A stretch of DNA of 6,587 nt from Methylococcaceae bacterium. GTDB taxonomy: Bacteria > Pseudomonadota > Gammaproteobacteria > Methylococcales > Methylomonadaceae. This document shows positions 1-6,531 of this stretch, one piece after another (positions within the stretch are counted from its first letter, which is position 1; every line of letters starts with the position of its first letter). The notes below the pieces were generated by a model that did no database searches, was not told the DNA's origin, and saw nothing but the letters and a program-made list of their open reading frames with translations. A program made the position numbers and the translations under genes. The stretch is from NCBI GenBank assembly GCA_003155565.1, contig PMDM01000244.1, forward strand, positions 3,592 to 10,178, read 5' to 3'.

Positions 1-53
1 TTACAACCCCTTGATGCAGTATTATCATTCGACGCGCCAATGTTTTTTTCCCT

Positions 54-82
54 TTGACAGGGTAGAATCAATATTGTAAGAA
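54..82 (+). promoter_or_regulatory. Possible sigma-70 promoter P1 upstream of tamA
   Basis: A perfect -35 hexamer TTGACA (54-59) is followed, after 17 bases, by TAAGAA (77-82), which matches only three of six positions of the -10 consensus. Transcription would start near base 89 and leave a leader of about 220 bases before tamA. The strong -35 and ideal spacing support it; the weak -10 is the main doubt. The -10 overlaps an inverted repeat (72-88), so a repressor or activator could act here, but that is inference. Confidence 0.35.
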
Positions 83-88
83 ACAATA
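72..88. repeat. Inverted repeat TATTGT-N5-ACAATA, possible operator
   Basis: TATTGT (72-77) and ACAATA (83-88) are perfect 6-base inverted arms around the 5-base spacer AAGAA. The dyad lies between the TTGACA at 54-59 and the TATAAT at 94-99, where a DNA-binding regulator could act. It does not match an operator family I can name. In AT-rich DNA a dyad of this size can occur by chance, so an operator role is only a suggestion. Confidence 0.3.
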
Positions 89-93
89 ATCGA

Positions 94-99
94 TATAAT
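94..99 (+). promoter_or_regulatory. Perfect -10 hexamer TATAAT (possible promoter P2)
   Basis: TATAAT matches the sigma-70 -10 consensus exactly. The sequence 16 to 18 bases upstream (around 70-77, ATATTG) is a poor -35, so this promoter would need an activator or would be weak. The start would fall near base 106, inside the 96-120 inverted repeat. AT-rich surroundings raise the odds of a chance match. Confidence 0.3.
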
Positions 100-120
100 C
101 TTAACTATATGAGAAGATTA
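96..120. repeat. Inverted repeat TAATCTT-N11-AAGATTA
   Basis: TAATCTT (96-102) and AAGATTA (114-120) are perfect 7-base inverted arms separated by 11 bases. The left arm overlaps the TATAAT at 94-99. It could be a half-site pair for a dimeric regulator, or a weak hairpin at the very start of the transcript. Chance occurrence in AT-rich sequence is a real alternative. Confidence 0.25.
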
Positions 121-126
121 AAGTAC

Positions 127-148
127 AGGAGAAACTGATATGAGATAA
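127..148 (+). promoter_or_regulatory. Shine-Dalgarno followed by a two-codon start-stop frame (ATG AGA TAA)
   Basis: AGGAGA (127-132) is the best Shine-Dalgarno match in the leader and sits seven bases before ATG (140-142). The frame closes after one further codon: ATG AGA TAA (140-148). A ribosome could load here and stop at once, affecting mRNA stability or downstream initiation. Alternatively this is the start of a decayed gene, or coincidence. Known start-stop minigenes show that such elements can be translated; whether this one is cannot be read from sequence. Confidence 0.25.
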
Positions 149-178
149 ATTAAATTTATAAAATCATTCAATCTGGGA

Positions 179-187
179 TGTTATAAC
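179..187 (+). promoter_or_regulatory. Possible extended -10 promoter P3 (TGT-TATAAC)
   Basis: TG at 179-180, one base, then TATAAC (182-187, five of six consensus positions) forms an extended -10 element, which can work without a good -35. The -35 region around 159-164 is only A/T-rich. Transcription would begin near base 194, about 20 bases before the ATG at 213 and just ahead of its Shine-Dalgarno. This would give a short-leader transcript for the 33-codon frame and tamA-tamB. Confidence 0.3.
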
Positions 188-212
188 CGGACAAGTGCAA
201 GAAAAGGCGATT

Positions 213-314
213 ATGAAATCAACAAGCTACACCTACTGCTGTTTGAAATTGCCTCTCCATTATTTTCGGTTAAACAATTGCAAATTTCAGGCAGTTTTTA
301 TTGGTTTTGAATGA
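213..314 (+). CDS. Possible 33-residue leader peptide overlapping the tamA start
   Basis: This 33-codon frame begins with ATG at 213. AAAAGG (202-207) ends five bases before it, a reasonable ribosome-binding site. The peptide begins MKSTSYTYCC and ends FIGFE; it is rich in aromatic residues, with three Cys and a mixed basic/hydrophobic character, and I recognise no family. Its stop TGA (312-314) overlaps the tamA ATG (311-313) as ATGA, the classic arrangement for translational coupling. tamA lacks a clear ribosome-binding site, which makes a coupling role plausible. The peptide itself may have no function beyond delivering ribosomes. It is short enough to be a chance frame, so the claim rests on the binding site and the overlap. 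Confidence 0.35.
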   Translation: MKSTSYTYCCLKLPLHYFRLNNCKFQAVFIGFE

Positions 315-2158
315 TATTTAGAACATTTTGTCGTCGTTTATACAAAGACCTCCAGTTTGCTCTCATTTTGGCCTTGTTTGCGTCAGTTGCCCACTCAGCC
401 GATCCTCAACCTTATAAAGTCAACCTGAACAAAACCGGCAACACCTTGCTGGATCAGCTACTGAACGATGCTTCAACCATGATCAGCCTGCAGAACACTG
501 CGCCGGTTGGACCTTTTGCATTAATTGCGCGGGCCAAACAAGATCACGAACGTTTTATTACCGCACTGCACAGCTTAGGCTATTACAAAGCACAGACCAT
601 GTTAAACATAGCAGACCATTCGGTAGACGATCCGGAATTGTTCGATTGGCTGAGCGCCGCCCCTGCAGCTAATCCTGTGTCAGTGACAGTTGATTTCAAA
701 CTCGGCCCACGGTTTACTTTAGGAAAAATTACACTCCAAGGTAACCTTCCCCCAAAGGCACATGATTGGCTTAAATTAAAAACAGGCGATCCTTTACAGG
801 CAGCGGATATTTTGGAGGGACGGGAACGTTTGTTAAAAAAGCTGCGCGATGAAGGCTACGCAAAGGTAAAGGTCGATGAACCTATCGCTACGTTGCTGGA
901 AGCTACCAATAGCGTTGATATCCTGTTTAGCGTCGACACCGGCCCGAAAGTTGTACTGGGTGAAATTCACGTCGATGGCTTAAAGCGCCTCAACGAAGCT
1001 TTCGTCAAGAAACGCTTGTTGATTGCCCCCGGCCAATCCTTTAAGCCAAGTACTATCGAAAATGCCTGCAATGATTTGATGGGGCTGGGCGTGTTTGCTT
1101 CGGTTCGCTCCCAAGAAGCCGCACAACTTGATGCGCAAGAAAGAGAACCGATCACTTTTGATGTCGTTGAACGCCCCCTCCATGCCGTGAATGTCGGTGC
1201 TGCCTATTCCACCGATCTTGGCGGCAGCTTTTCAAGCTCCTGGCTGAATCGCAACCTGCTCGGCAATGCTGAGCAGCTGAAGCTAAGCGCAGCGGTAACC
1301 CAATTGGGAGGTAACAGCACGACCGGTATTGGCTATAAGGCGGGCGTAGCATTCATCAAACCGGATTTTATGCAACGCGATCAATCGCTTCAGATTGGCT
1401 TGAATGCCATAAAACAAAGCCTGATCGCTTATGATGAAAAAGCGCTAATGTTTCAAATGACTTTGAATCGTATGTTGGCTAAAGACTGGCAAGGCAGTGC
1501 CGGTATTGCTGCACAGCAGTTGCTGGTCACACAGGAAGGGATTAGCCGTGATTACACCTTGTTAAGCGTGCCATTTACTTTGAAATACGATAGCAGCAAC
1601 AATCCTTTAGAACCAACCAAGGGAATTATCGCAGCCGCCACCGTTAACCCAACACAATCGTTTTCCAGCGGCGGCAACAAACCGTTTGTATTGGCACAAG
1701 TGTCCTCTTCAACTTACCTGGATCTCGGCAAACACGGGCGAAGCGTCCTGGCCTTACGCGGCTTGGTCGGTGTCAGCGCCGGTGCCAGCCAATTTGAACT
1801 CCCCCCTGACCAACGTTATTATGCCGGCGGAAGCGCCACGGTGCGGGGTTACAAATATCAATCGATAGGACCGACGTTTGCCGATAGCAAACCGCAGGGC
1901 GGTACGGCGATGTCAGCTGGCAGTGTCGAATTGCGGCAACGGATACTCGACCATTATGGTGTTGTATTATTTGCCGATGCGGGTCAAGTGAGTGTCGATG
2001 CTCTGCCTTTCACAAGCCACTGGCAAATTGGCGCCGGTATCGGCGCACGTTATTACACATCGTTCGGGCCGATTCGCCTGGACGTGGCATTGCCAGTTAA
2101 CCCCCAACCGGGTAGTGGCTCATTCGAGGTGTATGTCAGCCTCGGCCAGGCATTCTGA
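311..2158 (+). CDS. tamA: Translocation and assembly module subunit TamA (Omp85-family outer-membrane protein)
   Basis: TamA is the outer-membrane half of the translocation and assembly module; with TamB it is linked to insertion of a subset of outer-membrane proteins and autotransporters. The 615 residues are somewhat longer than the 577 of E. coli TamA. Residues 1-29 form a signal peptide: basic start (RTFCRRLYK), hydrophobic core, likely cleavage after AHS. Three POTRA domains follow, roughly 34-130, 134-210 and 214-288. The C-terminal barrel covers about 290-615. It carries the Omp85 lid-loop motif VRGY (511-514), LRQRIL (541-546), FADAGQV (554-560) and FGPIRLDVALP (585-595), and ends in Phe as expected of a beta-signal. 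The start is well fixed: an in-frame TGA (308-310) directly precedes the ATG, and no later ATG would keep the signal peptide. No good Shine-Dalgarno is visible, which suggests coupling to the frame ending at 314. The gene looks intact. Cys253 in POTRA3 is the only cysteine of the mature protein. Confidence 0.96.
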   Translation: MIFRTFCRRLYKDLQFALILALFASVAHSADPQPYKVNLNKTGNTLLDQLLNDASTMISLQNTAPVGPFALIARAKQDHERFITALHSLGYYKAQTMLNIADHSVDDPELFDWLSAAPAANPVSVTVDFKLGPRFTLGKITLQGNLPPKAHDWLKLKTGDPLQAADILEGRERLLKKLRDEGYAKVKVDEPIATLLEATNSVDILFSVDTGPKVVLGEIHVDGLKRLNEAFVKKRLLIAPGQSFKPSTIENACNDLMGLGVFASVRSQEAAQLDAQEREPITFDVVERPLHAVNVGAAYSTDLGGSFSSSWLNRNLLGNAEQLKLSAAVTQLGGNSTTGIGYKAGVAFIKPDFMQRDQSLQIGLNAIKQSLIAYDEKALMFQMTLNRMLAKDWQGSAGIAAQQLLVTQEGISRDYTLLSVPFTLKYDSSNNPLEPTKGIIAAATVNPTQSFSSGGNKPFVLAQVSSSTYLDLGKHGRSVLALRGLVGVSAGASQFELPPDQRYYAGGSATVRGYKYQSIGPTFADSKPQGGTAMSAGSVELRQRILDHYGVVLFADAGQVSVDALPFTSHWQIGAGIGARYYTSFGPIRLDVALPVNPQPGSGSFEVYVSLGQAF

Positions 2159-2160
2159 TG
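2148..2160 (+). promoter_or_regulatory. TGATG stop-start junction between tamA and tamB
   Basis: The tamA stop TGA (2156-2158) and the tamB start ATG (2158-2160) share one base. A minimal AGG (2148-2150) lies seven bases ahead of the ATG, inside the tamA coding sequence. This arrangement favours re-initiation by ribosomes finishing tamA, and would tie TamB output to TamA output. Confidence 0.8.
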
Positions 2161-5100
2161 CATCGTACACTGCGCTGGACATTATGGGGTTTGAGCGGCC
2201 TGCTGGCCTTAATAGCGGTGCTTGCGATAGGCTTGATAGTCGCTGCCAACAGCCCTTATGGTAGGCATGCCATCGAACGGGCAGCGACAAATTTCAGTGC
2301 CGGTCAAGTCACGCTTCGGGGACTTGACGGCGATTTCCCAAGAGAACTGACGATCAAACATCTTGCGCTAAAGGATAGTAACGGAATCTGGATAACGATT
2401 GATGGGCTGCTGCTGCATTGGCAGCCGATGCAATTGCTGGCCTTTGCAGTCGACGTTGAGCGCCTGCAAGCCCAACGCATTACGCTTATACGCTTACCGG
2501 TGGCTACTTCCGAACCGGAGACATCCGGAAAATGGTCAATACCTCTGGCCGTTACCTTGCGCACGTTAAAGATCGAACATCTTGATATGGCCCAGTCGAT
2601 AGCGGGTCAGGCAAGCAGTTTTGAAGTTGAAGGGCAACTAAGCTTAAAGACGATACAGCGCGGGAATCTCGCCTTGCATTTGCAACGGTCGGACAGCCAA
2701 GACGCCTACCATATTCAAGCGAAGTTGACTGACCAAAACGTAAGTGCGCATCTTTCGCTGCACGAAGCTGCAAACGGCCTAGTGGCTAATCTTGCCGGTC
2801 TCCGTAACCAGGAATCGCTTAACCTCGATGCTTCGCTTGAAGGCCCGTTATCATCGGCAAGCAGCCATGTAGCATTGCAACTTGAGCCTTTACAGGCACA
2901 ACTCGACGGTTCCGTCGACTTTATACAAAGCAGTGCAGACTTGAAATTATCGGCGCACGCGCCGGCGATGCAACTACAACAGGATTTAGCCTGGAAAACA
3001 TTAGCCTTGACAATGCACCTGCAAGGAGCGTTAAACAAACTCAACGTTGACGGCAATCTTCATCTTGAAGGTCTCAACGTTGCCCATACAGCTGTCGGTA
3101 GTGCAAACGTCACCCTTAAGGGAATCAATGGACAGCTAGAGCTTAACGGTAGTTTGACGAATCTCAGGCTATCGCCATCAACGGACGATATTCTGCAGGT
3201 GAACCCTTTAGCATTTAAAGCCAAACTCGGTTTGGATCAGCTTGATACCCCTTTTTCCTTTGAACTGAATCACCCCCTACTGGCCGCAAACGGCCAGGGC
3301 ACTGTTCAGAATAGCCATTCACAGCTAGACATGGTCTTGAACTTGCCCAATCTGCAACCGCTGGCCGCCTTGGGTGGTCTGCAAATGGCTGGCAACGGTA
3401 AATTAACACTACAATTCACCGATCAGGATACCAATCATCACCTAAAAACAGCGGGTAAATTGAGTATCACAGGCAATGACACTTTGGCTAAATTGCTCGG
3501 TGAATCCGCCCAGTTTGATCTATCTCTGGATCAGCAAGGAAAAAACATCACCTTACCAGCATTGAACCTAAAGGCTAAAGCCTTGAATTTCTCGGCTGAT
3601 GGCAGCCTGCTTTCAGACAAGGCCAAAATCAATTGGAAAACGCAACTCACGGACATGTCGGCCATCGACTCCACCCTGTTGGGACATCTCAGCGCAGAAG
3701 GCCATATGGCAGGAGAATTGCGTGACCTAGACTTATCGGCTGAACTCAAAGGGACGTTAACCCGTAAGGGCTACCCCGGCGGCCCGATCAATGCGAACCT
3801 TCAGTTACATCACCTGCCCAATGTTCCCAAAGGCCGGATGACGGTTGCTGGGGAATTACTAGGGGCGCCCATTAACCTGCAGGTAACAGCAAACCGCGCT
3901 GATAACAAAACTATACAGTTGGGCATTGAAAAGGCTCACTGGAAAAGCGCTCATGCCCAAGGTGGCTTGATGTTTACTCAGGAAAGCCCTTTTCCGACCG
4001 GCAGACTCGAATTGGGCATAAGCCATCTGGCGGATTTTCAACCCCTATTAAATCAACCGCTGACCGGCAGTGTTAGCGGCGTGCTGGCATCCTCCCTGCA
4101 GGGCGATCAACCGCAAACAACCCTACGGCTTGATGCCAAAGACTCCGGTTTGGAGGGATTTGGTACGGTCAAACACTCAACCTTGGAATTATCGGTCAAC
4201 ACCCCAAACGGCTCGCCCAGATTAAATGGTTTAGTGTCATTGATTGGTATCAACGCCGGAGCATTGCAGGGTTCTGCGCAACTCAAGCTGGATGGCCCCT
4301 TGGATGCCCTCAATTTGCAACTCTCCGCCAATTTGCCGAAGTTGTCCGACAGCGATGCACAATTGACAAGCGCCATGCTGCTCGATACCAAAACACGCTC
4401 TCTGAGAGTTAAAACCCTGCAAGCCAAATGGCATGAGCAAAGCCTACGCCTGCTATCGCCAACAACCATCGCTTTCAAGGACGGCCTGGCCATTGATCGC
4501 TTGAGGCTTGGGTTACTACAAGCCGAACTGGATATAGACGGACGCCTCAGCCCCGGACTTGCGCTGACTGCTGAATTGCATAACACATCAGCAAACCTGT
4601 TAAGCCTGTTTGCACCCGATCTGGCGATGAACGGCACGCTTAATGCTGATGCCCAATTGCACGGCAGCTTAGCCTTACCTACCGGCCAAGTGCGTGTTAA
4701 CGGAGAAAAGCTACAAATGCAAACCGGCCCCGCACGGGCGCTGCCACCAGCCCAATTTAACGCTAACGCTATTTTGCATGGCGAACTTGCCGATCTTAAT
4801 CTCAAATTTACGGCCGGAAACGATATCAATCTCAATGTTGACGGTTCGCTGCCCTTGACCCATGCGGGATTATTCAATTTGCATAGCGAGGCCGCATTGA
4901 ATTTAAAACGGCTAGATCCACTGTTAAGCGCCGATGGGCGACAGTTACGCGGTCAATTATCAATGAAGGCCCAAGTGGCCGGTTCCTGGCCTTCGCCTAT
5001 CCTAAGCGGAACAGCCCATGTTAATGACGGCGAATGGCAAGACTTTGTGTCAGGCATCGCTGTTAACCAGCTTACCGTAGCGGTGAACCTCGAGAATGGC

Positions 5101-6162
5101 ATACTTCGCATTGTCCAGTTCAGTGGCCACGCCGGTCCTGGAACCATTAACGGCAGTGGTTCCATCGGACTGTTATCGACAGGTATGCCCATTAAGTTGA
5201 CGTTCACCGCACGCAATGCCCGGCCATTAGCCAGCGACAAACTGACCGTCAATCTCGATGCCGATTTGGTGCTCAGCGGCCTCGCAGCAACTCAAATGAC
5301 GGCCACCGGGCGCATCCGTATTAATCGCGCTGATATCCGCATCCCCGAGCGAATGCCTGCCAGTATTGCCGTGCTGAAGCTAAGTAATGCCGTTACATTA
5401 CATCCCCAAGTACCATCGGTAAATAGCGACATTGGACTGGATGTGACCCTAGATGCCCCCCGAAAAATATTCATCCGAGGACGTAGGCTAGATGCCGAAT
5501 TGGGAGGAAAAATTCATATTTCAGGTAATATTGCTAAGCCCATACCTGATGGGGAATTTAAACTTAAACGGGGGCAATTCTCGATAGCCGGTCAAACGCT
5601 GGATTTCGATCAGGGTTTGGTCGGTTTTGAGAGTAACCAGCTGACCAATCCTTCGCTGAATTTTGTCGCCAATTCCACCCGCAACAATATTACCGCCACC
5701 CTGACTGTTGCAGGCAGTGCCCAACAACCGACCTTTACGCTCAGCAGCACACCCAGTTTGCCGCAGGATGAGATCATGGCAAATTTATTGTTTGGGAAAG
5801 GCACAGCCAGTTTAAGCCCGCTAGAACTGGTGCAAATTGCCACCACGTTGGCATCTCTGACCGGACTTACCTCTGGTATCGGCGATCCACTGGATGATGT
5901 TCGCAAGAAATTAAGTCTTGACCGATTATCAGTTGGTGGCGCTAATCCAAGTTTGGAAGCGGGACGCTATATTGCACCGGGCGTCTATTTAGGTGCCTCT
6001 CAGGGCATTTCAGGCGGCACACCGCAGGCAACCATTCAGATCGATATCACCAAAGGCCTTAAATTACAGGGCGGAATCGGCTCTGGCACCGCTTCTTCCC
6101 CCTCGGGAAACGCCGCAGCAACCAGCAATAGCATCGGCGCGATTTATCAGTTTGAATATTAG
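2158..6162 (+). CDS. tamB: Translocation and assembly module subunit TamB (AsmA-like, DUF490)
   Basis: TamB is anchored in the inner membrane and reaches across the periplasm to TamA. The family is linked to outer-membrane protein assembly and, with YhdP and YdbH, to phospholipid transport to the outer membrane. Length is 1334 residues against 1259 in E. coli. Residues 8-30 form one hydrophobic signal-anchor after Arg3 and Arg6, giving an N-in orientation. From about 40 to 1000 the protein is a long run of short beta-strand repeats (alternating hydrophobic residues with Gly/Asn turns), typical of a lipid-binding beta-groove. The TamB/DUF490 domain fills roughly the last 330 residues. Landmarks are IFIRGRRLDAELGG (1104-1117), LPQDEIMANLLFGK (1201-1214), DDVRKKLSLDRLSVGG (1246-1261) and RYIAPGVYLG (1270-1279). 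The end, SIGAIYQFEY, fits the TamA-docking C-terminus of the family. A Gly/Ser/Ala/Asn-rich stretch (about 1305-1324) precedes the last strand. I find no cysteine in the whole protein. No frameshift or truncation is seen. Confidence 0.96.
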   Translation: MHRTLRWTLWGLSGLLALIAVLAIGLIVAANSPYGRHAIERAATNFSAGQVTLRGLDGDFPRELTIKHLALKDSNGIWITIDGLLLHWQPMQLLAFAVDVERLQAQRITLIRLPVATSEPETSGKWSIPLAVTLRTLKIEHLDMAQSIAGQASSFEVEGQLSLKTIQRGNLALHLQRSDSQDAYHIQAKLTDQNVSAHLSLHEAANGLVANLAGLRNQESLNLDASLEGPLSSASSHVALQLEPLQAQLDGSVDFIQSSADLKLSAHAPAMQLQQDLAWKTLALTMHLQGALNKLNVDGNLHLEGLNVAHTAVGSANVTLKGINGQLELNGSLTNLRLSPSTDDILQVNPLAFKAKLGLDQLDTPFSFELNHPLLAANGQGTVQNSHSQLDMVLNLPNLQPLAALGGLQMAGNGKLTLQFTDQDTNHHLKTAGKLSITGNDTLAKLLGESAQFDLSLDQQGKNITLPALNLKAKALNFSADGSLLSDKAKINWKTQLTDMSAIDSTLLGHLSAEGHMAGELRDLDLSAELKGTLTRKGYPGGPINANLQLHHLPNVPKGRMTVAGELLGAPINLQVTANRADNKTIQLGIEKAHWKSAHAQGGLMFTQESPFPTGRLELGISHLADFQPLLNQPLTGSVSGVLASSLQGDQPQTTLRLDAKDSGLEGFGTVKHSTLELSVNTPNGSPRLNGLVSLIGINAGALQGSAQLKLDGPLDALNLQLSANLPKLSDSDAQLTSAMLLDTKTRSLRVKTLQAKWHEQSLRLLSPTTIAFKDGLAIDRLRLGLLQAELDIDGRLSPGLALTAELHNTSANLLSLFAPDLAMNGTLNADAQLHGSLALPTGQVRVNGEKLQMQTGPARALPPAQFNANAILHGELADLNLKFTAGNDINLNVDGSLPLTHAGLFNLHSEAALNLKRLDPLLSADGRQLRGQLSMKAQVAGSWPSPILSGTAHVNDGEWQDFVSGIAVNQLTVAVNLENGILRIVQFSGHAGPGTINGSGSIGLLSTGMPIKLTFTARNARPLASDKLTVNLDADLVLSGLAATQMTATGRIRINRADIRIPERMPASIAVLKLSNAVTLHPQVPSVNSDIGLDVTLDAPRKIFIRGRRLDAELGGKIHISGNIAKPIPDGEFKLKRGQFSIAGQTLDFDQGLVGFESNQLTNPSLNFVANSTRNNITATLTVAGSAQQPTFTLSSTPSLPQDEIMANLLFGKGTASLSPLELVQIATTLASLTGLTSGIGDPLDDVRKKLSLDRLSVGGANPSLEAGRYIAPGVYLGASQGISGGTPQATIQIDITKGLKLQGGIGSGTASSPSGNAAATSNSIGAIYQFEY

Positions 6163-6339
6163 CCATCTTCCCTATATACAGAAAAAAAGCGCAAGCTAAC
6201 AAAGACGGCCTCCCTATTTTATAGCAGCGAATCTTTTTGGCATTTGGCTCATTGGGAGCAACCGCTCAACGAAAACTATTGGCCGCCCGTACCCGACCCA
6301 GCCGACAAATATTAAAAAATTTCCAAAGGGGCATTCAAT
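6163..6339. other. Intergenic region after tamB without a clear gene or terminator
   Basis: This stretch contains an A-rich run (6181-6187), T-rich runs, and a small GCTC-GAGC-GCTC cluster (6247-6267) that can form either of two short mutually exclusive 4-bp hairpins. No hairpin is followed by a T tract, so I cannot place an intrinsic terminator for the tamA-tamB transcript here. No ytfP-like gene follows tamB, unlike in E. coli. Confidence 0.5.
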
Positions 6340-6531
6340 ATGGATGAACTAATCGTGAACGATCTATTAACTGCATCTATTTGTCAAGAGGGTTGCCGTC
6401 TGTTGGCTTGTCGGCTCCAGCAGTTGTTTATGTGCCAGCCCAGTGTCCACGCAGCTAAATATAGTCGCAGTCCTTGCGCAGATCGTTTTCGGATTAACAC
6501 GGGCATAAAGGCGCTCTTTCGCTGTATTTGA
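6340..6531 (+). CDS. Possible small Cys-rich hypothetical protein (63 residues)
   Basis: ATG at 6340 is preceded, eight bases away, by AAAGGGG (6325-6331), a fair ribosome-binding site. The product has 63 residues with six Cys (15, 19, 24, 32, 46, 62) and a basic C-terminal half. I see no signal peptide or membrane segment, and recognise no family. Its Arg codons (CGT, CGC, CGG) resemble those of tamA and tamB, which favours this strand over the overlapping antisense frame. No convincing promoter is seen directly upstream. The Cys spacing does not match a zinc or iron-sulfur motif I can name, and random frames in non-coding DNA can be Cys-rich. It may be a real small protein, a gene remnant or noise. 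Confidence 0.3.
   Translation: MDELIVNDLLTASICQEGCRLLACRLQQLFMCQPSVHAAKYSRSPCADRFRINTGIKALFRCI
6400..6430 (+). terminator. Weak hairpin with T-rich tail, doubtful terminator
   Basis: CTGTTGG (6400-6406) can pair with CCAGCAG (6417-6423), seven pairs including one G-T, around a 10-base loop. The following TTGTTTA is T-rich but interrupted. It could weakly terminate read-through from tamB, but the loop is large and the hairpin lies inside the 6340-6531 frame. If that frame is a real gene, a terminator here is unlikely. Confidence 0.15.

Noticed and set aside
149..310. Open frame of 53 codons directly in frame with and upstream of tamA
   Set aside because: It has no ATG, GTG or TTG near its beginning and ends in TGA right before the tamA ATG. 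The tamA signal peptide begins properly at 311, so this is neither an extension nor a likely gene.
1992..2264. Plus-strand frame of 90 codons across the tamA-tamB junction
   Set aside because: It overlaps conserved TamA barrel strands and the TamB anchor in another frame, and its product resembles no protein I know. The intact TGATG junction explains the region.
4107..4877. Antisense open frame of 256 codons inside tamB
   Set aside because: It lies wholly opposite a strongly coding tamB region, has a Ser/Leu/Arg-rich composition typical of a reverse-strand shadow, and shows no recognisable domain or ribosome-binding site.
6247..6267. GCTC-GAGC-GCTC cluster as a terminator or attenuator after tamB
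   Set aside because: Each possible stem is only four base pairs and no T tract follows, so there is not enough to call a terminator or switch.
6364..6389. Minus-strand TTGACA (6382-6387) as a promoter
   Set aside because: The TTGACA is perfect, but no -10-like hexamer lies 16 to 18 bases downstream on that strand; the nearby TTAATA is too close.
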